From: Crocinitomicaceae bacterium
GTDB taxonomy: Bacteria > Bacteroidota > Bacteroidia > Flavobacteriales_D > Crocinitomicaceae
Length of the DNA: 13,234 bases
Assembly: GCA_023264075.1 (NCBI GenBank)
Contig: JALQTG010000110.1
Coordinates: 1 to 13,234, forward strand
Direction of reading: 5' to 3'
The notes under the pieces were generated by a model. That model was not told the origin of the DNA. It made no database searches and saw nothing but the letters and a program-made list of their open reading frames with translations. A program made the position numbers and the translations under genes. Shown piece by piece: positions 6,840 to 13,234 of this stretch (within the stretch, counting starts at the first letter, position 1; each line of letters opens with the position of its first letter).

Positions 6840-8321
6840 ATGAAGTGGGTGTTTCTCTTCTTGCTCACAGCTTTCCTAGTCACATCCTCGACTGTGCGTT
6901 CCCAAGAAAATCAATCAGAACAGGTAGCTGACACCCTTCAATACGAACATTTTTTAACGGTTGCGGAAAACGCGCTTATCGAATATTACAAAGAGATAAG
7001 CACTGCTTCTAATACTGACTCACTCATTGAACGGCTTGGATACACAGATGATGATGTACCTGAATTTACTGATTCAATTTACTGCATGCGTTTATCCGTA
7101 ATGAACGAGCGTTCCCCTTTTCATTTAGATTGCAATGAACACGTCTTGCAAACTATTCATTATTTCGCAGAAAAAAGACGCAGCTTCACCCGCATCACAC
7201 TTGCACGCTCAAAGTTGTATTTTCCGTTATTCGAAGAAACATTGGCAAAACATGACATGCCCATAGAGTTGAAGTATCTATCTGTTATCGAAAGTGGTTT
7301 GCGACCTCAAGTAAAATCACGCGCAGGGGCACTTGGATTATGGCAATTTATGTATCGAACAGGCAAAATGTATGGATTAACAGAAGATTCCTACATCGAT
7401 GAACGAATGGATCCCGTAAAAGCAACAGAAGCAGCCTGCCAATACTTGAAAAAACTGCATTCTATGTACAACGATTGGAACATGGCATTAGCGGCCTACA
7501 ACGCAGGACCTGGAAATGTGAATAAAGCAATTCGACGATCAGGCGGGAAAATGACCTATTGGGAAATCCGACCGTTTCTTCCGCGAGAAACGCAAGGATA
7601 TGTTCCTAATTTCATTGCGATGTCCTACATGATGACGCATCACGCTGAACACAATATTCAACCAGTTGACGATATCATATTTGATTTCGAATTAGACACA
7701 GTATGTCTTCGCCACGGTGTTCACATGACTGTTATTGATTCACTACTTGGAATACCAGTTGAAGATCTGCAGCGCTACAATCCCATCTACAAAACGAGCT
7801 ACATTCCCAAAACTACTCCACCCCAATGTATTTCGCTCCCCATTCCAAAAATCAGCGAATGGATAGCATTAGAGGATAGCATTTACCATTTAGACTCATT
7901 AATCTATAATACTTTACCTGATGATCTTTCTGTTGCTAACTCAACCGTGTCAACAGATCTTCCCGAAGGTATTACGATCCATAGTGTAAAAAGCGGAGAA
8001 AGTCTAAGCTTAATTGCTTCAAAATATGGCACAACGGTTTCAAAACTCATGGACTGGAATAGACTGAGTTCAACTCGACTGAGTGTAGGTCAACGAATAA
8101 CGATTTATGGAAAAAATGTGCCACAAGAAACAGTTCAACGACCTCAAGAACGACCAATAGAGGTCTCCACAGAAGGAGCGGTTTATCATACAATTCAATC
8201 CGGAGACAATTTTTGGGAACTTTCAAAAAAATACGGCACAACTGTTGATGCGATTGAACATCTCAACGCTAATTTGGATCCAAAAGATTTAAAAATGGGT
8301 CAAAAAGTACGCGTCAAATAA
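6840..8321 (+). CDS. Lytic murein transglycosylase with two LysM domains (MltD-like)
   Basis: A periplasmic enzyme that cleaves the MurNAc-GlcNAc bond of peptidoglycan, forming 1,6-anhydroMurNAc ends. It is 493 residues. Residues 1-21 are a signal peptide ending ...STVRSQ; there is no lipobox cysteine, unlike E. coli MltD, so the mature protein should be soluble in the periplasm. The SLT (GH23) domain spans about 125-265: catalytic E151 in VIESGL, then SRAGALGLWQFM (160-171) and the AAYNAGPGNV motif (218-227). Two LysM peptidoglycan-binding domains follow, at about 379-423 (HSVKSGESLSLIASKYG) and 449-492 (HTIQSGDNFWELSKKYG), joined by a Pro/Gln/Glu-rich linker. The start is 2 bases after the gatA stop and the next gene starts 11 bases on, showing tight operon packing. 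Confidence 0.93.
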   Translation: MKWVFLFLLTAFLVTSSTVRSQENQSEQVADTLQYEHFLTVAENALIEYYKEISTASNTDSLIERLGYTDDDVPEFTDSIYCMRLSVMNERSPFHLDCNEHVLQTIHYFAEKRRSFTRITLARSKLYFPLFEETLAKHDMPIELKYLSVIESGLRPQVKSRAGALGLWQFMYRTGKMYGLTEDSYIDERMDPVKATEAACQYLKKLHSMYNDWNMALAAYNAGPGNVNKAIRRSGGKMTYWEIRPFLPRETQGYVPNFIAMSYMMTHHAEHNIQPVDDIIFDFELDTVCLRHGVHMTVIDSLLGIPVEDLQRYNPIYKTSYIPKTTPPQCISLPIPKISEWIALEDSIYHLDSLIYNTLPDDLSVANSTVSTDLPEGITIHSVKSGESLSLIASKYGTTVSKLMDWNRLSSTRLSVGQRITIYGKNVPQETVQRPQERPIEVSTEGAVYHTIQSGDNFWELSKKYGTTVDAIEHLNANLDPKDLKMGQKVRVK

Positions 8322-8332
8322 CCAATTGATCC

Positions 8333-9451
8333 ATGAAGAAATTTTTCTTTATTAGCTTACTTGTATTTTTCATTACCGCTTGTACTACGGAGGAGCCTAT
8401 TGATTCAATGAGGAAAAAACCAAGCGCTCAAAAAATAGTAAAATCCGGGATTTACAAGGGGAATTCAACACTACAATATACTGGTAAAGCAGGTGAGCTC
8501 ATTGTGGTGTGTGAAAATACCTTGTTTACTGATGAAATTTTTACGGCATTGGACAGTGTATTTGGGGATTACATTAAACCGTACTACCCCCCTGAAAAAC
8601 GTTTTACGGTTATCCAAATGAATCATGATCGCTACATAAAAATTGGAAAACGTGTACGTAACTTAATGAAGTTAGAAATCAGCGAAACCATTCCCAAAGG
8701 CGACCCTCAAATTATTATCAAAAAGGACTTTTATGCCCGTACTCAGATACTCACAGAGATAATTGCCCATGACAACGAAGACCTCCTCTATGCGGCGCAT
8801 AACCTACTTAATGAAGTTGCCAAGATATACGATCAACAAGAGTGGAATAGAGAATACATTCGTCACAAAGAAGAAAATAACACCGTTGCTCGGAAAAAAT
8901 TATCAAAACAGTTCGGAATAACACTTGACCTCCCCAATCAAGGAAACTATGAAAGCGTAAAACAAAGCTTTGCTCGCATTTCTCTCCCGGATCGATCACG
9001 TCAAATGGATATTCAAGCAGATGGTGGATTCAGCTCAGCGAAGGCCAATTTCATTCAAAGTGGTATTATGATTTGGTCGTTTGATTACAAGGATTCTTCA
9101 CAACTTACCCCAGAATACCTGATGAAAGCACGTGATACGATTTTAAAATACAATGCGTTGCATGAAATCGAAGGTGTTTACATGGGAACGCAAGATCACC
9201 CGGCAGTGATTCCTGTCCATAATCGTATGAAAATCGGAGAAGTTGAGGGCTACGAATTCAGAGGACTATATAAGTTCACAGGACGATTTGAGCCATCAGG
9301 AGGAAAGTTTTGGAGCTTCCACTTCAAACATCCAACACGCAATAAAATCATCGCGATTAGCACCTATCTAGATGCGCCTCCGACTATGGCTTCGTCAATG
9401 GATATTCGCCGACTTCAAGCGATACTTTATTCGTTGAAAATTACGGAATAA
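8333..9451 (+). CDS. DUF4837-family lipoprotein
   Basis: A 372-residue lipoprotein of the Bacteroidota-specific DUF4837 family, function unknown. MKKFFFISLLVFFITAC is a lipoprotein signal with the modified cysteine at C17; the next residues, TTEEP, give an acidic segment of the type linked to surface export in some Bacteroidota (inference). The mature part begins with a Lys-rich linker, then alternating strands and helices (GELIVVCEN, FTVIQMNHD, IIIKKDF, GIMIWSFDYKDS and others), ending in SLKITE. Genes of this family are often found beside the LysM lytic transglycosylase in Flavobacteria, as here (11 bases apart), which suggests an envelope role. A palindromic terminator begins 4 bases after the stop. 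The family call is from recall of sequence pattern and context. Confidence 0.8.
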   Translation: MKKFFFISLLVFFITACTTEEPIDSMRKKPSAQKIVKSGIYKGNSTLQYTGKAGELIVVCENTLFTDEIFTALDSVFGDYIKPYYPPEKRFTVIQMNHDRYIKIGKRVRNLMKLEISETIPKGDPQIIIKKDFYARTQILTEIIAHDNEDLLYAAHNLLNEVAKIYDQQEWNREYIRHKEENNTVARKKLSKQFGITLDLPNQGNYESVKQSFARISLPDRSRQMDIQADGGFSSAKANFIQSGIMIWSFDYKDSSQLTPEYLMKARDTILKYNALHEIEGVYMGTQDHPAVIPVHNRMKIGEVEGYEFRGLYKFTGRFEPSGGKFWSFHFKHPTRNKIIAISTYLDAPPTMASSMDIRRLQAILYSLKITE

Positions 9452-9452
9452 A

Positions 9453-9476
9453 AAAGGAGCAGTTAACTGCTCCTTT
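9453..9476. terminator. Bidirectional palindromic terminator shared by DUF4837 and usp genes
   Basis: GGAGCAGTTAACTGCTCC (9456-9473) is a perfect 18-base palindrome, extended by A-T pairs on both sides (AAA at 9453-9455, TTT at 9474-9476). It lies between two convergent genes, 4 bases after one stop and about 22 bases after the other. It reads as an intrinsic hairpin in both directions, with an A-tract on the left acting as the U-tract for the minus-strand transcript. Confidence 0.85.
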
Positions 9477-9495
9477 CCAATTAGGTTCTTCTTTG

Positions 9496-10317
9496 TTACG
9501 AAAACAACACACTTGTTCCGTAAGCAGTCTCCAAAGGATTAACTACTAACGTAGGTATTTTTGCGTCATTCGTAATCATATACTGCTCGTAATTCGATCC
9601 AAAAGCTCCAAGATAATTGCTCTTATTTTGGTTCATGATTGCGATAAGGTCAGCGTCTTTATTGATTGCTAATTTAACCACCTCTTTGTCAAATCCGCTA
9701 CTTGGAGCAATCGTAACTGTCATTTCTATGTTTCTCTCTGCAAAGAATTTCTTCGCAAACTTAACATTCACCATCACTGTATGCTTCAAAAACTCATCTG
9801 TTTCGTCAGGTGTGATAACATGAACGCGAGAATTAAAATATTTTGCCATGGAAGCAACAATTACGAGCTTCTGTTTGGTCTCCTTGTTCAAATCAAGTGG
9901 AACAACGATGTCGTCGTATCCATTTTCTCCAACTTCTTTCTCTTGAACAATAATGAAAGGAACCGAAGAGTGAGTTACAACTTTCAGCGCATGAGAACCG
10001 GCAATATGTTGCCAGCCAGATGCTCCATGGGTACCCATGAAAATAAGTTCAGCATGATGCTCTGCAGCAAAATCACCAATATCCTCAAAGATATTACCGA
10101 CACGCACTTTTGGAACCAACGTAGCGCCTTCTCCATCGTGTGCCTTAATCACCTCTGCAAGTTTCGACTCCGCTTCTTTTATTTGTTTTTCTTTTGAAAC
10201 TACGTGTAATACAAAAATCTGTGCACCGACAAATTTTGCCGTAGTAATTGCATGATTCAAAGCACTATCCGCAACAGGCGAAAAATCATGGGGTACAATA
10301 AATGTTTTTTCAGACAT
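9496..10317 (-). CDS. Tandem-domain universal stress protein (UspA family)
   Basis: A cytoplasmic protein of 273 residues made of two fused Usp domains. Domain 1 (about 1-126) begins TFIVPHDFSPVADSAL, with D11 at the usual nucleotide-contact position, and has the phosphate-binding loop MGTHGASGWQHIAGSHALKVV (split here as G95-T-H-G98, then G107-S108). Between the second and third Gly there are 8 residues rather than the 9 of the textbook G-2x-G-9x-G-S/T motif. Domain 2 (about 134-260) begins DDIVVPLDLN, but its loop (MNQNKSNYLGAFGSN) has lost the G-x-x-G part, so only domain 1 is likely to bind ATP. Role: stress or nucleotide sensing, partner unknown. It is monocistronic, convergent with the operon to its left and divergent from gh3. 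Confidence 0.92.
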   Translation of the reverse strand: MSEKTFIVPHDFSPVADSALNHAITTAKFVGAQIFVLHVVSKEKQIKEAESKLAEVIKAHDGEGATLVPKVRVGNIFEDIGDFAAEHHAELIFMGTHGASGWQHIAGSHALKVVTHSSVPFIIVQEKEVGENGYDDIVVPLDLNKETKQKLVIVASMAKYFNSRVHVITPDETDEFLKHTVMVNVKFAKKFFAERNIEMTVTIAPSSGFDKEVVKLAINKDADLIAIMNQNKSNYLGAFGSNYEQYMITNDAKIPTLVVNPLETAYGTSVLFS

Positions 10318-10345
10318 ATCTGGTAATGGTTTTCTTAGTCTGCCG

Positions 10346-10353
10346 CAAATTTA
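10346..10353 (-). promoter_or_regulatory. Candidate -7 element for the usp gene
   Basis: On the minus strand the sequence TAAATTTG matches TAnnTTTG and ends 28 bases upstream of the usp start codon. No convincing TTG was found at the right distance upstream, so only the -7 half is supported. Confidence 0.4.
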
Positions 10354-10478
10354 ATTATTTCTTTTCTATGCGACAGCTGTTTTAGCGTCCTAATATTAAT
10401 AATTTAAAGTTAATTAAACAAGGTTTTTATTTAATCATTCGCTAATAAAGTGTTAAAGTCAAGGTAGCATTACTTCTT

Positions 10479-10486
10479 TATAATTG
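10479..10486 (+). promoter_or_regulatory. Weak candidate -7 element for the GH3 gene
   Basis: TATAATTG differs from TAnnTTTG at one position and lies 17 bases before the GH3 start codon. There is no clear TTG at -33. The 186-base divergent region 10318-10503 holds this and the usp element; the rest is AT-rich with no hairpin or repeat that I can see. Confidence 0.25.
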
Positions 10487-10503
10487 CAGAAATAAGCAGT
10501 GCT

Positions 10504-12030
10504 ATGCAATTAGTTGGAACATTACTCAAAGAAACCACACGCGTTGGTTATAATTATTCAAAAAAGAAAAAACTTGTTCTCAATATTCATCAAGAAAATG
10601 AACTTTCTTTGCTGTTGCAAAAAGCTAAAAAAACCACTTTTGGAAAAACCTATAATTTTCCAAAAATATTAGAAAGTGCCCACATAAAAAATACATACCG
10701 CGATAGTGTACCGCTTTATACCTACGAAACCTTCTACAGTCCTTGGATAGAAAAAATACTCTCAGGGAAAAAAAATATCGTCTGGCCCGGAAAAATCAAC
10801 TACTTCGCTTTATCATCTGGAACAACTAAAGATACCAGTAAACGCATACCTGTTTCTGACAAAATGATCCGGCAATTTCAAAAAACGAGTATTCATCAAT
10901 TACTTGCGTTGCACGAACTAGACTTTTCCACTTCATTTTTTGAATCTTCTGTACTAACTATTGGCGGTTCTACTAAGCTAATAGAAGTCAATGGACACTT
11001 TGAAGGGGATCTCAGTGGAATCCTGCAAAAAAATAAATCTTTCATCTTTAAGCCGTTCGCCAAACCAGGTAATCGGATATCTCAAATCCAAAATTGGGAA
11101 GAAAAACTAGAGAAAATAGCTGAGAATGCACCTCAATGGGATATTGGGGTAATAGCTGGAGTACCCTCTTGGATAATTATGCTGTTGGAACGCATAATAA
11201 GCAAACATCAACTCACTACTATTCACGATATTTGGCCAAATTTCAAGCTCTATTTACATGGTGGTGTTTTCCTAGATAATTACAAATCAAAATCAGACAA
11301 GCTGTGTGCCTTTCCAATTTACTTTCAAAATACATACTTGGCAAGTGAGGGTTATTTTGCCTATCAAAAATTGCCCCATAAAAAAGGAATGACATTGCTC
11401 CAAAAGCATGGAATATACTACGAATTTCTAGAAGAAAAATATTTCGAACAGGTTAAGCTCAAGTCCAATATTGAAAAACTTCCTACACTTTTACTCGAAG
11501 AAGTAAAGGAAAATGTTCCCTATGGTTTAGTAATTTCAACGATTTCAGGACTTTGGCGTTACATTATCGGTGATGTTATCAAATTCACAAACCTTGAAGA
11601 CTACCAACTAGAAATAACAGGGAGAATTAGTCACTATTTGAATATGACCGGAGAACATCTGTCGCTAGAAAACATTACTGATGCAATCAATAATACTGCC
11701 CAAAAATTGGGAATTTCAATAGAAGAATTTTGCGTAATTCCATCCAAACAATGCGACCGCCACTACTGGTATATTGGATCTAATCAAGTTGTAGACCCTC
11801 AGCTCTTTAGTGTTGAATTAAATAATGAACTAGAATTACTCAATGACGACTACAGGAGTCTAAGAAAACATATAATAAAATCACCAAAAGTAAAGTTTCT
11901 CCCACTTCAGAAATTCTATGATTACATGGCCCTACAAGGGAAATCTGGGGGGCAAAGCAAGTTTCCTAGAATACTAAATGTAAAGCAAACTATAGAATGG
12001 GAGGGCTTTTTAAATTGTTTAGATTGGTAA
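10504..12030 (+). CDS. GH3 auxin-responsive promoter family protein (acyl-adenylating enzyme)
   Basis: A 508-residue bacterial member of the GH3 family. Plant members (JAR1, GH3.x) activate a carboxylate with ATP and join it to an amino acid; the substrate of bacterial members is not established. Visible motifs: the phosphate-binding loop ALSSGTTKDTSKRIP (102-116); NTYLASEGYFAY (276-287), matching the family's second ATP motif; and WRYIIGDVIKF (351-361) followed by ITGRISHYLNMTGEHLS (371-387), the hinge into the mobile C-terminal domain. The N-terminal segment FGKTYNF...YRDSVPLYTYETF is typical of the family. Length fits (500-600). The start at 10504 has no Shine-Dalgarno, as usual in this phylum. 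It is transcribed alone, with a separate promoter for the next gene overlapping its stop codon. Confidence 0.9.
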   Translation: MQLVGTLLKETTRVGYNYSKKKKLVLNIHQENELSLLLQKAKKTTFGKTYNFPKILESAHIKNTYRDSVPLYTYETFYSPWIEKILSGKKNIVWPGKINYFALSSGTTKDTSKRIPVSDKMIRQFQKTSIHQLLALHELDFSTSFFESSVLTIGGSTKLIEVNGHFEGDLSGILQKNKSFIFKPFAKPGNRISQIQNWEEKLEKIAENAPQWDIGVIAGVPSWIIMLLERIISKHQLTTIHDIWPNFKLYLHGGVFLDNYKSKSDKLCAFPIYFQNTYLASEGYFAYQKLPHKKGMTLLQKHGIYYEFLEEKYFEQVKLKSNIEKLPTLLLEEVKENVPYGLVISTISGLWRYIIGDVIKFTNLEDYQLEITGRISHYLNMTGEHLSLENITDAINNTAQKLGISIEEFCVIPSKQCDRHYWYIGSNQVVDPQLFSVELNNELELLNDDYRSLRKHIIKSPKVKFLPLQKFYDYMALQGKSGGQSKFPRILNVKQTIEWEGFLNCLDW

Positions 12031-12051
12031 GAATCATTAAACATACTTTTG
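12024..12051 (+). promoter_or_regulatory. Consensus promoter for the crotonase-fold gene, overlapping the gh3 stop
   Basis: TTG at 12024-12026 and TACTTTTG at 12044-12051 are 17 bases apart, matching TTG-N17-23-TAnnTTTG. The TTG lies in the last two sense codons of the GH3 gene (GAT TGG TAA). It would give a leader of about 70 bases before the ATG at 12131. A second -7-like element, TACATTTG, lies at 12108-12115. Confidence 0.55.
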
Positions 12052-12107
12052 TGCAATACATTCTCCATAAGAACACGAAAGAAATGATGTCATCAAAATC
12101 AATTTTG

Positions 12108-12115
12108 TACATTTG
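12108..12115 (+). promoter_or_regulatory. Second -7-like element just before the crotonase-fold gene
   Basis: TACATTTG matches TAnnTTTG exactly and ends 15 bases before the ATG, which would give a very short leader. No TTG is visible 17-23 bases upstream, so it is weaker than the site at 12024-12051. It also covers the TTG at 12113 that opens the longer form of the downstream frame, which argues against that TTG being a start codon. Confidence 0.35.
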
Positions 12116-12130
12116 TTGAAAACAAACAAT

Positions 12131-12910
12131 ATGAGTACTTCGACAACTGTAGAACAAGGAAACGTATCATTTTCCATCTCCGACAAAGGCGTGGGAACAA
12201 TAACATTTGAGCACCCGATGAGCAATTCACTCCCTGGCAAATTGCTTCAAAAGTTGGCGGATACGATTACTGAACTTGGTACGCATAATTCCGTGAAAGT
12301 AATTATTTTACAGTCTAGCGGTGACCGCGCTTTTTGTGCTGGTGCAAGTTTTGATGAATTGATTTCTATTAAAGATTTAGAGACTGGAAAGAAATTCTTT
12401 TCTGGTTTCGCAAACGTGATCAACGCATGTAGAAAATGCCCGAAGTTTATTATAGGCAGGGTTCAAGGTAAAGCTGTTGGCGGTGGTGTCGGGCTTGCGA
12501 GTGCTGTCGATTACTGCTACGCAACTGAATTCGCTGCAGTTAAACTTTCGGAACTTGCGGTAGGAATTGGACCTTTCGTCGTTGGACCAGCAGTAGAACG
12601 AAAAATAGGTCTTTCTGCCATGAGTCAACTTGCCATCAATGCTACCGAATGGAGAAGTGCAGATTGGGCAAAGAAAAAGGGACTTTATGTGGATGTATTT
12701 GAAAGCATCGAAGAAATGGACAAAGAAATTAATGTCATTACCGAAAAACTAGCGGCTTCTAATCCAGATGCAATGCGCATGCTGAAACAAGTCTTTTGGC
12801 AAGGGACTGATCATTGGGATACACTTCTTAAAGAACGTGCTGCGATGAGCGGTGAATTGGTTCTCTCCGATTTTACTGTAACCGCAATTAACGCTTTTAA
12901 GTCGAAATAA
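12131..12910 (+). CDS. Enoyl-CoA hydratase/isomerase (crotonase) family protein
   Basis: A 259-residue crotonase-fold protein, probably acting on an acyl-CoA in the cytoplasm. The start is the ATG at 12131 (MSTSTTVEQ); the frame could extend to a TTG at 12113 but that overlaps a promoter-like element. The CoA and oxyanion-hole segments are present: DRAFCAGASFDEL (65-77) and GKAVGGGVGLASAVDYCYA (113-131). Relative to rat enoyl-CoA hydratase, the second catalytic Glu (E164) is kept as E141 in KLSELAVGIG, but the first (E144) is replaced by G121 in GGGVGL. It therefore may be an isomerase or another crotonase activity rather than a standard hydratase. The usual PGGGG segment reads GPFVVGPAVERKIG instead. 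The C-terminal part (VFWQGTDHW, SGELVLSDFT) matches a group I associate with Flavobacteria. No fatty-acid oxidation partners are adjacent. Confidence 0.88.
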   Translation: MSTSTTVEQGNVSFSISDKGVGTITFEHPMSNSLPGKLLQKLADTITELGTHNSVKVIILQSSGDRAFCAGASFDELISIKDLETGKKFFSGFANVINACRKCPKFIIGRVQGKAVGGGVGLASAVDYCYATEFAAVKLSELAVGIGPFVVGPAVERKIGLSAMSQLAINATEWRSADWAKKKGLYVDVFESIEEMDKEINVITEKLAASNPDAMRMLKQVFWQGTDHWDTLLKERAAMSGELVLSDFTVTAINAFKSK

Positions 12911-12979
12911 AAAAGAAAGTGTTATAAGGAGTTGTTTTCGAACTTTCGGGTGTAATACATATAAACTAATTGTACATCT

Positions 12980-13234
12980 TTGAGCCTACTAGTTTTTGAT
13001 TTATGGGATATTTTTATCGGTTTTGCATGGATGCTGATCCTTTTTGCAATCGGTTTTTTTATCAAAAATAGGAATGCGGGGCAGGAACATTACAGGTTTT
13101 ATTTATGGAACCTTTCTTTTAAAATGTTATTTGGTGGCATTTTTGCTGTCACATTTGCATACGTAATTCAAGGAGGAGATACATTTGCTTATTGGGACGG
13201 AGCCGTTAAGTTGACCAATTTATTCTGGGATGAC
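12980..13234 (+). CDS. Unrecognised membrane protein, N-terminal part (3' end outside window)
   Basis: A frame opens after an in-frame TAA at 12962-12964 and runs to the last base. The likely start is TTG at 12980 (reads MSLLVFDLWD); the first ATG is 13031, which would remove half of the first membrane helix, so I prefer the TTG. The 85 visible codons show one hydrophobic helix (WDIFIGFAWMLILFAIGFFI), a basic stretch KNRNAGQEHYRF, a second hydrophobic segment (MLFGGIFAVTFAYVI), then QGGDTFAYWDGAVKL. This looks like the start of a multi-span inner-membrane protein, with the GGDTFAYWDGA segment as a possible conserved loop. Family not recognised. The gap of 69 bases from the previous stop holds no clear promoter or terminator. 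Confidence 0.6.
   Translation, partial: MSLLVFDLWDIFIGFAWMLILFAIGFFIKNRNAGQEHYRFYLWNLSFKMLFGGIFAVTFAYVIQGGDTFAYWDGAVKLTNLFWDD

Noticed and set aside
9781..10197. Plus-strand open frame of 138 codons opposite the usp gene
   Set aside because: It is antisense to a well-supported Usp with both domains intact; its translation shows no recognisable domain.
12113..12115. TTG at 12113 as the start of the crotonase-fold gene
   Set aside because: It overlaps a TACATTTG promoter-like element, and the ATG 18 bases later gives the normal N-terminus for the family.
12915..12950. Possible hairpin GAAAGT...ACTTTC after the crotonase-fold gene
   Set aside because: The stem is six bases, the loop is over 20 bases and there is no T-run, so it is too weak to call a terminator.

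Overview
The window reads as chromosome of a Bacteroidota member, most likely a marine or freshwater Flavobacteriales-type organism (possibly Crocinitomicaceae/Fluviicola-like; the rank below phylum is a guess). The reasons are a secreted M43 metalloprotease with a type IX secretion (T9SS) C-terminal sorting domain, a DUF4837 lipoprotein, a tandem-domain Usp, a bacterial GH3 protein, AT-rich DNA, almost no Shine-Dalgarno sequences, and several promoters of the Bacteroidota form TTG-N17-23-TAnnTTTG.

Layout, left to right. (1) 1-3744 (+): the 3' part of a very large secreted repeat protein whose start lies outside the window. It has about ten Ig-like repeats of 92-103 residues, one unrelated module in the middle, a C-terminal Cys-containing domain and a long basic Thr/Pro/Gly/Lys tail. 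A strong G7/C7 hairpin follows it. (2) 3852-5171 (+): secreted zinc metalloprotease (M43/pappalysin type) with a T9SS sorting domain. (3) 5241-9451 (+): a compact four-gene operon, tatA (55 codons), gatA, a LysM lytic transglycosylase and a DUF4837 lipoprotein. It has a consensus promoter at its head and a palindromic terminator at its end. (4) 9496-10317 (-): a two-domain universal stress protein that converges on the same terminator. (5) 10504-12030 (+): a GH3-family adenylating enzyme, divergent from usp. (6) 12131-12910 (+): a crotonase-fold protein lacking one of the two classical catalytic glutamates. (7) 12980-13234 (+): the start of an unrecognised membrane protein cut by the window end.

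How they work together: the first two genes are exported cell-surface or extracellular proteins and may belong to one surface programme. The operon mixes cell-envelope functions (Tat export, peptidoglycan cleavage, a lipoprotein) with an essential tRNA-dependent amidation enzyme. The remaining genes are stress and acyl/CoA metabolism genes with separate promoters. There is no mobile element, CRISPR array, tRNA or rRNA, and no intergenic stretch over 300 bases. Nothing here is clearly an unknown multi-gene system. The most original signal is inside the repeat protein: two repeat subtypes distinguished by a pair of cysteines that appear or disappear together.
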